DNA of 64,000 bases from Hyphomicrobiales bacterium (GCA_004144595.1 SEEM01000005.1:62001-126000); one strand, 5' to 3'; shown: positions 55,761 to 64,000, counted from the first letter of the stretch. Made by a program: numbers and translations. The notes: generated by a model from the letters alone, not told the origin.

Positions 55761-55794
55761 CGGGAGCCCTCCGCCGCAAGGCGGAAGGCGGGGC

Positions 55795-57399
55795 CTATTT
55801 CTTCAGCCATGTCGTACGCACGAAGGAACGGATATTCGCGGCGAGCGGCACATATCCCTGAACGTAGTTCCACCAGATCTCCCAGCGCAGCGGATACTGA
55901 TAGACCTGGATGACATAGGCATTGTCGGCGATGCGCTTCTGGATCGCCTGGTTCATAGCAGCGCGCTTGGGAACGTCGAGTTCGGACCGTGCCTCCAAGA
56001 TCATCCTGTCGAGCTCGGGATCGTTCGAGCCCATGCCTTTGCCGTAACCGCTGGTCGAGGTGATGTACTGGAACACGCTGTCGGGATCGGGCGTCCAAGA
56101 CAGCGCGATGGAGAGGAGCGTCGGCCAGTCGCCGCTCGCCCACTTGGCGATAAGCGGCGCGGTTTCCATCGGCACCAGTTTCACGGTGATGCCGGCCGCC
56201 TGCCATTGCTGCTGTAGAATCTGCGCGCAGGCGACATCGAGCGGGTTGGCGGCGACCACGATATAATCGCCCAGGTCGATCCCGTTGGGGTAGCCTGCCT
56301 CGGCCAGCAGAGCCTTCGCCGCCGCCGGGTCATGCTTGTAATAGGGCAGTTCACTGGAGCCGTCATAACCGCCGACCTGGCTTTCCGGGATCATCGCGCC
56401 GACCTTGCCGGCGCCGCCGAGCACGGTGTCGAGGCAAGCCTTGCGGTCCGTCGCGAGGCTGAGCGCCCGACGCACCTTCACGTCGTTGAGCGGCTTGGCC
56501 TTCATGTTCAGCCAGATCGGGAAGGTCCGCGAAGTCTGCCCCGGCGCCGAGACAAAATTCGACGAAGCGCGCGAGATCGCGGTCGCGACCTTGGGATCCT
56601 TCACCCAGGTCATGTCGATGGCGCGCGATCGCAGCGCCGAGGTCAAGGTCGCCTGGTCCTTGTAGAACTTGAAGACGACCTTTGCGAGATAAGGCTCGCC
56701 CTTCTCATAATAGCCATCGAAACGCGTCAGCGAAAACTGCTGGTTCGGCTGATAGGCCTCGAAGGCGAACGGCCCCGTGCCGATCGGCTGGGTGGCGAGA
56801 TTCTCGACGCCGGCCGGCGCGATCGCGCCGTTGGGATTGCTGGCGAGATTGCTGAGGAAGGACGCGTCGGTGGAATTGAGCTGGAACTTCACCGTGAAAG
56901 GGTCGACCACCGTCACCGACTCGATGCTGGAATAGAGCGCCCTGAGCCGGCTGCCCGTCGCCGGGTTCATGATCCGGTCGAAGGTGTGCTTCACGTCCGT
57001 AGCCGTGAAATCCTTGCCGTTGTGGAATTTCACGCCCTGCCGGAGCTTGAAGACATAAGTCTTCGGATCGGGCTGCTCGTAGCCGGTCGCGAGGTCCGGC
57101 TCGACCTTCATCTCAGCGTTCCAGCGCAGCAGGCCGGTATAGAGAAGGCTGGTAAAGTCGTAGGACGAGAAGGCGTTGACCGTGACCGGGTCAAGCCCGA
57201 TCGGATCGGCATCGGCACCGATCGTCAGCGTGCCGCCGGCGACCGGGGCCTGCGCTTGAGCATGCGCGAGGCTGCTCCACAGTCCCGGAGCCGCGAGCGC
57301 AGCGCCGCCCGCCGTCAGCAGATGCAGCAGGCTGCGCCGCTGGAGGCCCTGCGCGACGAGATCGGGCTCGTCAGTCATCGGGAATGACGGTGTCGTCAC
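55795..57399 (-). CDS. ABC transporter substrate-binding protein, peptide family 5 (system 2)
   Basis: 534 aa periplasmic receptor. A cytosolic-looking head (TTPSFPMTDEPDLVAQG) precedes a twin-arginine-like signal QRRSLLHLLTAGGAALAAPGLWSSLAHAQ, so the N-terminal extension is about 18 residues; ATG codons at 57399 and 57378 are both possible starts. Family-5 features are LDPVTVNAFSSYDFTSLLYTGLLRW and FKLRQGVKFHNGKDFTATDVKHTFDRI. It is only distantly similar to the system 1 receptor, so the two systems probably take different ligands. Confidence 0.88.
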   Translation of the reverse strand: MTTPSFPMTDEPDLVAQGLQRRSLLHLLTAGGAALAAPGLWSSLAHAQAQAPVAGGTLTIGADADPIGLDPVTVNAFSSYDFTSLLYTGLLRWNAEMKVEPDLATGYEQPDPKTYVFKLRQGVKFHNGKDFTATDVKHTFDRIMNPATGSRLRALYSSIESVTVVDPFTVKFQLNSTDASFLSNLASNPNGAIAPAGVENLATQPIGTGPFAFEAYQPNQQFSLTRFDGYYEKGEPYLAKVVFKFYKDQATLTSALRSRAIDMTWVKDPKVATAISRASSNFVSAPGQTSRTFPIWLNMKAKPLNDVKVRRALSLATDRKACLDTVLGGAGKVGAMIPESQVGGYDGSSELPYYKHDPAAAKALLAEAGYPNGIDLGDYIVVAANPLDVACAQILQQQWQAAGITVKLVPMETAPLIAKWASGDWPTLLSIALSWTPDPDSVFQYITSTSGYGKGMGSNDPELDRMILEARSELDVPKRAAMNQAIQKRIADNAYVIQVYQYPLRWEIWWNYVQGYVPLAANIRSFVRTTWLKK

Positions 57400-57542
57400 G
57401 AGCGATCCTCCCAGTATCCTGCTTGCCGGCCGACCCCGGCCGCTTCCGCGCGAGATGGAGCCGGCCTTCGCCGTGCCACCGTCATCGCTGCCCGGCCCGT
57501 TTCATCCGCTTGCGGATGGCGGACCTTCCCTCTGTGATATGC

Positions 57543-57598
57543 AGGCTAGGAACCGCCTTAATTCACGTCAAGGATTGCAGGTTTCACCAGAAGGAACA
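57543..57598 (-). promoter_or_regulatory. Promoter with IclR-type operator before ABC system 2 (site B)
   Basis: On the minus strand TGTTCC-N7-GAAACC (57580-57598) is followed after 8 nt by TTGACG (57566-57571) and, 17 nt on, by TAGCCT (57543-57548). Operator left half, the 8-nt gap and the CAATCCTTGACG stretch match site A. It drives the binding-protein, permease and ATPase operon. Confidence 0.65.
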
Positions 57599-57612
57599 GA
57601 TTCGGAAGTGCG

Positions 57613-58917
57613 TCAGAAGAAGGTCCGGATTGCACCGGTGATGGTCCAGTCGTCATCCACCAGCATCAACACCGCCCATTTATCGAAGGTCAGGCAGGGA
57701 TGCGCGATGCCGAAAGCCACCATATCGCCGACCTGCAGCGGGCTCTCCTCCGGCGTGCCGAGATGGCAATGCTGGTCGTTGAGCGCCAGCACGTTATGCC
57801 CGGCCGGCATCGGCTCCGGCCGTACCATCCCGCTCCCCGGGCGATACCAGCGCAGCGGCACCGGCAAGGCGGAATCATAGGTGACGTCGCGCTTGCCGAG
57901 CGTGAGCAGGCTGCGCCCACGCTCCGGCCGCGACTGGACATAGGCCCAGACCTCGAGAGCGGGTTCGAGCCCGCCCGGCGGCAGCTTCAGGCTGGTCTCC
58001 AGCATGATCCGGCGGAAAGACGCCGAATAGCCGAGATCGTCATGCGTCAGATAGCAGCCGGAGCGCAGCACCTTGAGCAGCGGGCGCCCGAGGCTCGCCG
58101 CATTGAATTTCTCGCCGACGCGGTCGAACAGCGCAGTTCCGCCGGCGCTCAGCACCAGAGGCTCGGGGCTGAGCAGGCCTTCGGCATTCGCCGCCGCCGC
58201 GACAGCAATCACTTCGTCGAGCAGCTTGTCGGCGCCTGCACTGTCGCTGTGCAGCCCCTCGAAACATTCGAAGCCGGCAAGCCTAAGGCCCGGCGCGGCG
58301 GCAGCCGCTCGTGCCACGGCCAGCGCCTCCTCGCGGGTCCGGGCGCCGGTACGCCCGCCCATGAAGCCGATCTCGACGAGGATGCCGAGCGGATTGGCGC
58401 CCGCATGCCCCTTCGCCGCTTCTGCCAGCAAGCCAACCCCGGCGACGCTGTCGGCGAGGCAGTAGAGCTCGAAACCGGGCTCGCGCAGCACCTGGAAACA
58501 ACAGGCGATCTCCTGCGGGCCCACCGGCTGGTTGGCGAGGATGACGCGCTTCACGCCGAAATGCCGGGCGACGGCGAGCTGCTGCATCGTCGCGACGGTG
58601 ATCGCCCAGGCGCCGTCGGCGATCTGCAGGTCGAACAGCTGCGGCGCCATCGTCGTCTTGCCATGCGGCGCGATCAGCAGGCCGTTGCCGGCGCTGAAGG
58701 CGCTCATCCAGGCACTATTGGCCTTGAGCACGCTCTCGCGGATCACGGCGAGCGGCATCGGCATGTCCCCGGCGAGCACGTTCCACCCCTGCTTGCCGAC
58801 GTCGCCGAGCCGTACAGAGGCCCCCGCCGGCATGCCCTTCACCAGCCCATCGAGGCGCTGGTCCTCGATCTCGCGGAGCGACAGGCGCGGGAGCGGGGCA
58901 GAAGCAGTCACAGCCAT
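57613..58917 (-). CDS. D-amino-acid deaminase / D-threonine aldolase-fold protein
   Basis: PLP-dependent enzyme of the alanine-racemase-N / DSD1 group, 434 aa. The PLP lysine is probably K87 in LIAPHGKTTMAPQLF. A C-terminal metal site looks present (NDQHCHL and IAHPCLTF), as in D-threonine aldolase and eukaryotic D-serine dehydratase. The usual annotation is amino acid deaminase. Being encoded 10 nt inside the end of the second M81 gene, it likely acts on D-residues released by that peptidase (inference). Confidence 0.82.
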   Translation of the reverse strand: MAVTASAPLPRLSLREIEDQRLDGLVKGMPAGASVRLGDVGKQGWNVLAGDMPMPLAVIRESVLKANSAWMSAFSAGNGLLIAPHGKTTMAPQLFDLQIADGAWAITVATMQQLAVARHFGVKRVILANQPVGPQEIACCFQVLREPGFELYCLADSVAGVGLLAEAAKGHAGANPLGILVEIGFMGGRTGARTREEALAVARAAAAAPGLRLAGFECFEGLHSDSAGADKLLDEVIAVAAAANAEGLLSPEPLVLSAGGTALFDRVGEKFNAASLGRPLLKVLRSGCYLTHDDLGYSASFRRIMLETSLKLPPGGLEPALEVWAYVQSRPERGRSLLTLGKRDVTYDSALPVPLRWYRPGSGMVRPEPMPAGHNVLALNDQHCHLGTPEESPLQVGDMVAFGIAHPCLTFDKWAVLMLVDDDWTITGAIRTFF

Positions 58918-60374
58918 GGGTTCGGGTCCAGCGGAGAGAAGGGGCGTTTCACCTTGGTATAGGGGATCTTGCTCGCGTCGGGCGGATAGGGTCCACCGCT
59001 GTCGAGATAGAGCACGCTCGCGGCCATCGGCGCGAAGGCGGCGTGGAAATGGTTGGAGGATTTCACCACCACCACCTTCTTGGCGCCGAGGTCGATGCCG
59101 AGATTGGTGAAGACCGGCGGGCTGAAGGTCTGCGCCCGGGTCGAGGCCAGCACGATATCGAGCGTGCCGATCCGGATCGCCGCCGCCGGCCCGAGCGAGA
59201 CCCAGCTCTGCTCGAACGGGATCAGCAGGTCCGCGGTCGTGCCGGTGACCGTCACCACGGCGTCGATCGGCCGGCCCGAGGACGGCGCCGCCTTGCCGAT
59301 GAAGCGCAAGGGAATCTCGGTCCCGACGCCGGCCGCCCGGCACAGGCTCACCGCGACCGGGTCCCACAGCGCGCCGATAGCCGCCGGAATTTCCGGATGG
59401 CGCAGCAGCGCCTCGACCATCACCGAGGAATCGCCCGCGACGCCGCCACCCGGATTGTCCCAGCGATCGGCCAGCACCACCGGCTTGCCGGGCTGGGCCA
59501 GCTCGACCGCTGCGGCGATGCCCTCCTCGGGCTTGTAATGCTTCGGCGAGGCACCCTGCCCCCAGCGCAGGATTTCGAGACCGAGTTCTTTCGCCAGCGC
59601 AGCCGCCTTGGCCTCGTCGCCATCGGCAATGACCAGCACCTTGCTCCCGACATCGGCGACATCGGCCGCCTGGAAACCATGCGCGACCGAGATCGAGAGG
59701 ATGCCGTCTTTCCCTTCCATCGCCAGGAGGCGGTCGACGAAGCTGCGTCCGGGCTCGCGGCTGGTCATGAAGGCCGCGAACCCTCGGCAATCGAACACCG
59801 CGCTCACCGGCTTTACCTGCCCCCGCGCCGTCTTCAGGCAAAGCTCCAGCAAATCCTCGGCCCGCGCCAGAAAATCCGTATGCGGGAACTCCTTGAAGGC
59901 GACGATGATGTCGGCGCCCCCGACCATCTCGGCGGTCAGATGGCAATGCATGTCGAGTTCGGCTCCGATGACGCAGTCCGGCCCGGCCAGCGCCCTCACC
60001 CGCGCAATCAGGTCTCCTTCGCAATCGTCATAGCCGCGCGCCACCATCGACCCGTGCAGGCCGAGCAGCACGATGTCGACCGGCAGCGCCGCCTTGAGCT
60101 GGTCCAGAATCTCATCTCGCAGGCTCTCATAGCCCTCCTGCGAGACGAGGCCGGCCGGCTCCGCCCAGGTCGCCGTGCCCTCGACCAAGTCATAGCCTTC
60201 GCTGGCGGCCCCGCGCCGCGCCGCCACGGTGGGCGCCGAGCACAGCGTCGGCGTGTCCGGATGCGTGCCGGGCGGACAGTAGAAGCCGCCCTCGAAGGCG
60301 CTGCGATCGACGAAGAGCGGCGCGAACGTATTGGTTTCCGTCGCCAGCGAGGCCGTAAAGACGCGCATCCGCAT
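58908..60374 (-). CDS. M81 family metallopeptidase (MlrC-like), copy 2
   Basis: 488 aa from ATG 60374. Putative zinc ligands are D141 and H143 (ELDMHCHLTAEM) and H165 (FPHTDF). ATETNTFAPL at the N-terminus and LLGLHGSMVARGYDDCEGD are family blocks; ADRWDNPGGGVAGDSSVMVEALL is the C-terminal one. No signal peptide. It overlaps the deaminase gene by 10 nt and is divergent from M81 copy 3; a palindrome between them is spaced correctly for both. It differs widely from copies 1 and 3, so this is no recent duplication. Confidence 0.88.
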   Translation of the reverse strand: MRMRVFTASLATETNTFAPLFVDRSAFEGGFYCPPGTHPDTPTLCSAPTVAARRGAASEGYDLVEGTATWAEPAGLVSQEGYESLRDEILDQLKAALPVDIVLLGLHGSMVARGYDDCEGDLIARVRALAGPDCVIGAELDMHCHLTAEMVGGADIIVAFKEFPHTDFLARAEDLLELCLKTARGQVKPVSAVFDCRGFAAFMTSREPGRSFVDRLLAMEGKDGILSISVAHGFQAADVADVGSKVLVIADGDEAKAAALAKELGLEILRWGQGASPKHYKPEEGIAAAVELAQPGKPVVLADRWDNPGGGVAGDSSVMVEALLRHPEIPAAIGALWDPVAVSLCRAAGVGTEIPLRFIGKAAPSSGRPIDAVVTVTGTTADLLIPFEQSWVSLGPAAAIRIGTLDIVLASTRAQTFSPPVFTNLGIDLGAKKVVVVKSSNHFHAAFAPMAASVLYLDSGGPYPPDASKIPYTKVKRPFSPLDPNPWL

Positions 60375-60448
60375 GCTCTTTCGATCAGGGGCGGCAGCCG
60401 CCCCTCGGACTGCCGACCAACCGCATGAGACCGGCACGGGGTGCGGCC

Positions 60449-60495
60449 TGTCAAAGCACCTGCGTTCCCTACGATGGAACAATGCTGGCTTGATC
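60449..60495. promoter_or_regulatory. Divergent IclR-type operator between M81 copies 2 and 3 (site D)
   Basis: CGTTCC-N7-GGAACA (60463-60481) is flanked symmetrically: 8 nt to the left, on the minus strand, is TTGACA (60449-60454), and 8 nt to the right is TTGATC (60490-60495). The same palindrome can therefore serve both genes. The -10 elements are weak on both sides (TCTCAT leftward at 18 nt; none clear rightward), as expected of activated promoters. Confidence 0.65.
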
Positions 60496-60554
60496 CGGAA
60501 CAGATCGGCGGCCGAGATGAACGGGCCTCACAAGCCTGGGAGATTCAGCCGATC

Positions 60555-62039
60555 ATGTCCCGCCGCCGCATCCTGCTGGGATCGCTCTTCCACGAGACCC
60601 ACAGCTTCGTCGACGAAGAGACGACGCTCGCCGACTTCACCATCCGCAAGGGCGAGGAGCTGTTGGCCCGCCGCGGGGACGGCTCGACGGTGGACGGCTT
60701 CCTCGAAGTCGCGGAAACCGAAGGCTGGGAGGTCCTGCCGACGATCGACTATGGAGCGCTGCCGGCCGGCCCGGTCGACCACGCCGTATTCCAGCGCTTC
60801 CTTGGGGAATTCGATGCCGGATTGAAAGCGGCCCTTGCCAATGGCGGCCTCGATGGCATCTGGCTCGCCCTGCACGGCGCCATGGTCACGACCGAATGCC
60901 TCGACCCGGAAGGTGCGCTGCTGGCCCATATCCGTTCGGTGCCGGGTTGTGAAACGCTCCCGGTCTTCGCCGTCTTCGACCTGCACGCCAACTTCACCGC
61001 TTCCATGGCGGCGCATGCCAACGCCCTCGTCGCCTATCGCGAGAACCCGCATACCGACGCCCGCGAATCCGCCGTCCGCTCTGCGAGACTGCTGGCGAAG
61101 TCGCTCGCGAACGCGGAACGACCCCGCATGCTCTCCTGCAACGCACCCGTGATCTGGCCGCCGACCGGCACCGGGACCGCAGACCGGCCGATGCGCGATC
61201 TGGAGGCTTTGGCGCGGCGGATCGAGCAGGAGAACCCGGATATCTGGGTGGCCAATGTCGTCGGCGGCTATTCCTTCTCCGATATGCCGGAGGCCGGGGT
61301 CGCCTTTGCGGTCGCCTTCACCGGCCCAGAGGCGGCAGCTCGTGACGCCTTGGAGCGCCTGACCGCAGTCGCCACGGAATTGCGCGCGTTCGGCCAGCCG
61401 GCGGAACGGGATATCGACGAGGCCGTCGCGGAGATCCTGCGCTCGGAGGGCGGGCCCTATATCGTGGTCGAGCCATCAGACAATATCGGCGGCGGCGCGC
61501 CGGGCGACGCGACCTCGGTGCTGCGCGCCTTTCTGCGCCACGGCGTCGAGAATTGCGCGGTCGCCATCGCCGATCCCGCCGCGGTCGCCGCCATGGCTGG
61601 CGCGAAGCCCGGCGAGACCCGCAAGCTCTCGATCGGCGGCAAGGGCAGCGCCATCGCCGAGGGGCCGGTCGAGATCGAGGCCAGCTTCGTCAGCGCCAGC
61701 GACGGCGGATTCGCGCTGGAGGACCTCAACAGTCACCTCGCCGCTGCGCAAGGCTCGCATTTCAGCATGGGCCCGTGCGTGGTGGTGAAGGTGGAGGGCG
61801 TTACCGTGTTGCTGAGCACCCGCAAGACGCCACCCTTCGACCTCGGCCAGCTCCGCTCGCAAGGCATCGAGCCGGAGACGCTGAAGGCGATCGGCGTCAA
61901 GGCGGCGGTCGCGCATCGGCGCGCCTATGACAAGATCGCCAGGGGCAGCTTCACCGTGGCGACACCCGGCCCCTGCACCAGCCAGATCGCCGGCCTCCCG
62001 TACAAGCACCTGCGCCGGCCGGTCTTTCCGCTGGATTGA
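60555..62039 (+). CDS. M81 family metallopeptidase (MlrC-like), copy 3
   Basis: 494 aa from ATG 60555; the frame is open further upstream but runs through the operator. Putative zinc ligands are D142 and H144 (FDLHANFTASM) and H166 (RENPHTDARE). LLGSLFHETHSFVDE at the N-terminus and LALHGAMVTTECLDPEG are family blocks, with VEPSDNIGGGAPGDATSVLRAFL in the C-terminal half. It stands as a single gene, read divergently from copy 2, and is followed by repeat family B. Confidence 0.88.
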   Translation: MSRRRILLGSLFHETHSFVDEETTLADFTIRKGEELLARRGDGSTVDGFLEVAETEGWEVLPTIDYGALPAGPVDHAVFQRFLGEFDAGLKAALANGGLDGIWLALHGAMVTTECLDPEGALLAHIRSVPGCETLPVFAVFDLHANFTASMAAHANALVAYRENPHTDARESAVRSARLLAKSLANAERPRMLSCNAPVIWPPTGTGTADRPMRDLEALARRIEQENPDIWVANVVGGYSFSDMPEAGVAFAVAFTGPEAAARDALERLTAVATELRAFGQPAERDIDEAVAEILRSEGGPYIVVEPSDNIGGGAPGDATSVLRAFLRHGVENCAVAIADPAAVAAMAGAKPGETRKLSIGGKGSAIAEGPVEIEASFVSASDGGFALEDLNSHLAAAQGSHFSMGPCVVVKVEGVTVLLSTRKTPPFDLGQLRSQGIEPETLKAIGVKAAVAHRRAYDKIARGSFTVATPGPCTSQIAGLPYKHLRRPVFPLD

Positions 62040-62057
62040 AAGTGAGCGACACCCCGG

Positions 62058-62156
62058 CCGTCATGCCCGGGCGAAGCGCAGCGCAGACCCGAGAATCTCA
62101 GCCAGGATAGGGCGCGTCCTTGTCCCGAGATGCTCGGGTCAAGCCCGAGCATGACG
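62058..62156. repeat. Intergenic palindromic repeat, family B (copy 3, inverted)
   Basis: Same two-part element, in opposite orientation: CCGTCATGCCCGGG-N16-CCCGAGAATCTC first, then GAGATGCTCGGGTCAAGCCCGAGCATGACG. The stem-loop of the second half (TGCTCGGG with CCCGAGCA) is identical to the first half of the other copies. It lies between M81 copy 3 and the metal ATPase promoter. Confidence 0.65.
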
Positions 62157-62184
62157 CCCATGCACCCGAGGTGCATTTTCCCTC

Positions 62185-62215
62185 TTGAACCTGAAGTGGC
62201 TACAGCTTGTAGAGA
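62185..62215 (+). promoter_or_regulatory. MerR-family (CadR/PbrR-like) promoter of the metal ATPase gene
   Basis: TTGAAC (62185-62190) and TAGAGA (62210-62215) are separated by 19 nt, the overlong spacer typical of MerR-type promoters. Within the spacer lies the dyad CTGAAG-TGG-CTACAG, and AGTGGCTACAG also occurs in the published cadR promoter as I recall it. A MerR-type sensor gene is not in the window. The ATG of the ATPase is about 36 nt downstream. Confidence 0.6.
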
Positions 62216-62250
62216 CATGTCCCGTAGCGAAAGAGAGACGGAGACACGTC

Positions 62251-64000
62251 ATGGCCACCGAGCCCGAAACCGTCACCCAGACCCTGTCCTGGAAGGTCGG
62301 CGGCATGGATTGCGCAAGCTGCGCGGCAAAGATTCGCGGCGCAGTGGAGCGGCTGCCGGGCGTCAGCGACGTCAAGCTCTCGGTGATGTCGGAGACGCTG
62401 ACGCTCGCGCTCGGCACCGGCGCGACCACGCCGGAAGCGATCGAAAAGCGCGTCAACAGCCTCGGTTACACCACCGTCGCGCTGGCAGCCACGGCCACTA
62501 AGCGCGCCGCGCCGAAACAGGATGCCTGCGGCTGTGGACATGACCATGGCGACCACGCGCATGACCACAGCGGCCACGCACGTGATCACGGCCAGCATGA
62601 GCACGGCGACGCCTGCTGCTCGGGCGATGCGCATGGTCACGATCACAAGCACGATCATTCGGACCACGATCACGCCGGCCATGACCACAGCCCGAAGCCT
62701 CCCAAGCAGCCCGCCGCCGCGAAGGATCACGGCCACGGCCTGCCCGGCCATGTCCATGAAGCCACGCCCGATGGCGCAAGCTGGTACCAGACGGCCAAGG
62801 GCCGCCTCGTCATCGCGACGGGCGTTTTCCTCGGCGCCGCCTACGCCGCCGGACTGATCTGGCCGGGCATCGGCCACTGGGCCTTCATCCTGGCCTGTAT
62901 CGTCGGCGTCGCTCCGGTAGCGAAGCGCGCCTTCGCTGCGGCCCGCGCGGGCATCCCCTTCACGATCGAGATGCTGATGACGATCGCCGCCATCGGCGCT
63001 CTCTTCATCGGCGCGGCCGAGGAGGCGGCGCTGGTCGTCTTCCTGTTCGCGGTCGGGGAAGTGCTGGAAGGCGTCGCGGCCGACCGCGCCCGTGCCTCGA
63101 TCCGCGCGCTCGGCGATCTCGTTCCCAAGACCGCCATCGTCGAGGAGAACGGCGCGACCCGCCAGGTCGATGCCGCGAGCCTTGAGGTCGGCCAGACCGT
63201 GCTGGTCCGTCCCGGCGACCGCATCCCGGCCGATGGCGAGATCATCGAGGGCATCTCCGGCATTGACGAGAGCCCGGTCACCGGCGAATCCGTGCCCAAG
63301 ACCAAGGGCGTCGGCGAACCCGTCTATGCCGGCTCGGTCAACCGCGAGGCGGCCTTGCGCGTGCGCGTCGACAAGGCGGCGCAGGACAACACCATCGCCC
63401 GCATCATCCGCCTGGTCGAGGAGGCGCAGGAGGCACGCGCGCCGACCGAGCGCTTCATCGACCGGTTCTCGCGCTGGTACATGCCGGCGATCGTCGGGCT
63501 CGCCGTGCTGGTCGCGCTGGTTCCCCCGCTGCTGCTCGGCGCCGAATGGTCGGTCTGGATCTACCGGGCGCTGGCGCTGCTGCTGATCGGCTGCCCATGC
63601 GCGCTGGTCATCTCGGTTCCCGCGGCCATCGCAGCCGCCCTCTCGGCAGGCGCCCGTCAGGGCCTGCTCATGAAGGGTGGCATCGTCATCGAGACAGCCG
63701 CCAAGACCGGGCTCGTCGCCTTCGACAAGACGGGCACGCTGACCCAAGGCAAGCCGCGTGTCACCGATATCGTAGCGCTCGCCGGCAGCGAAACCGAGCT
63801 CCTCGCCTTCGCCGCCGCGGTCGAGCATGGCTCGTCGCACCCGCTGGCCGAGGCCGTAATGGAGCGCACCCGCACCGACGGTATCGCCTACAAGCCTGCA
63901 ACCGAAGCCGCCGCCCTGGCCGGCCAGGGCGTTACAGGCAAGGTCGATGGCCGCGCCGTCTTCGTCGGCGCACCGCGCCATGCCGAGAGCCGCGCGCCCT
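62251..64000 (+). CDS. Heavy-metal P1B-type ATPase, Zn/Cd/Pb type (3' partial)
   Basis: Exports divalent heavy metals (ZntA/CadA type), and runs off the window after about 583 codons. An N-terminal metal-binding domain has GGMDCASCAAKI (residues 17-28). A His- and Asp-rich stretch with CGCGHDH and several H-x-H runs lies at about 90-170, which is longer than in E. coli ZntA. The CPC motif is in IGCPCALVIS, and the phosphorylation site is DKTGTLT. The start ATG lies downstream of a MerR-type promoter. CadA or ZntA cannot be separated by sequence here. Confidence 0.92.
   Translation, partial: MATEPETVTQTLSWKVGGMDCASCAAKIRGAVERLPGVSDVKLSVMSETLTLALGTGATTPEAIEKRVNSLGYTTVALAATATKRAAPKQDACGCGHDHGDHAHDHSGHARDHGQHEHGDACCSGDAHGHDHKHDHSDHDHAGHDHSPKPPKQPAAAKDHGHGLPGHVHEATPDGASWYQTAKGRLVIATGVFLGAAYAAGLIWPGIGHWAFILACIVGVAPVAKRAFAAARAGIPFTIEMLMTIAAIGALFIGAAEEAALVVFLFAVGEVLEGVAADRARASIRALGDLVPKTAIVEENGATRQVDAASLEVGQTVLVRPGDRIPADGEIIEGISGIDESPVTGESVPKTKGVGEPVYAGSVNREAALRVRVDKAAQDNTIARIIRLVEEAQEARAPTERFIDRFSRWYMPAIVGLAVLVALVPPLLLGAEWSVWIYRALALLLIGCPCALVISVPAAIAAALSAGARQGLLMKGGIVIETAAKTGLVAFDKTGTLTQGKPRVTDIVALAGSETELLAFAAAVEHGSSHPLAEAVMERTRTDGIAYKPATEAAALAGQGVTGKVDGRAVFVGAPRHAESRAP

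Overview
The window is GC-rich, densely packed chromosomal DNA from an alphaproteobacterium of the Hyphomicrobiales (Rhizobiales). Bosea or a close relative is my best guess, made from gene content and not from a search. Pointers are the divK-pleD pair, an EipB/DUF1849 envelope protein, DUF3572, an ECF41-type sigma factor, several solute-binding-protein transporters and the AT-poor intergenic palindromes. I saw no rRNA, tRNA, CRISPR array, prophage or intact insertion sequence.

Layout. 1-4.1 kb: end of a ugp-type glycerol-phosphate ABC operon (ugpA partial, ugpE, ugpQ-like) plus a polyol dehydrogenase. 4.1-5.9 kb: small HTH-like protein, hemolysin III/PAQR protein, ureidoglycolate lyase. 5.9-13.9 kb: a TRAP transporter (dctP-Q-M) divergent from a LysR regulator, followed by hyuA-hyuB. 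The same GCGATA-N9-TATCAA site sits before dctP and before hyuA, so I read this as one LysR-controlled uptake and hydrolysis unit. 14-20 kb: periplasmic glucan gene opgG, cell-cycle and c-di-GMP regulators divK-pleD, DUF3572 coupled to dinB. 20-27.4 kb: eipB, a five-gene operon (ridA, GDPD, FemAB-like acyltransferase, a 2H-like protein, HIT), an AhpD-like protein with its ECF41 sigma factor, azlCD. 27.5-36.3 kb: clpS-clpA with a small membrane protein, kdsA-MFS, queF, eno. 36-42 kb: EamA transporter, membrane protein coupled to tgt, ArsC-like, GST, M20 peptidase.

The most distinctive part is 42.4-62.0 kb. It has a crotonase and CoA-transferase, a class III aminotransferase, an IclR regulator, two complete dipeptide-type ABC import systems that appear to share one OppD/OppF ATPase pair, three different M81 (MlrC-like) metallopeptidases, and a D-amino-acid deaminase/aldolase-fold enzyme. 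A palindrome TGTTCC-N7-GGAACA (or a close variant) lies exactly 8 nt upstream of a TTGAnn -35 element before the M81/ABC operon, before the second ABC operon, in both directions between the two remaining M81 genes, and in variant form before iclR. That points to one IclR-activated regulon for import and breakdown of an unusual peptide or peptide-like compound, possibly containing D-residues. The substrate is unknown.

The window ends in a heavy-metal P-type ATPase with a His-rich metal region, preceded by a MerR-family (CadR/PbrR-like) promoter with a 19-nt spacer.
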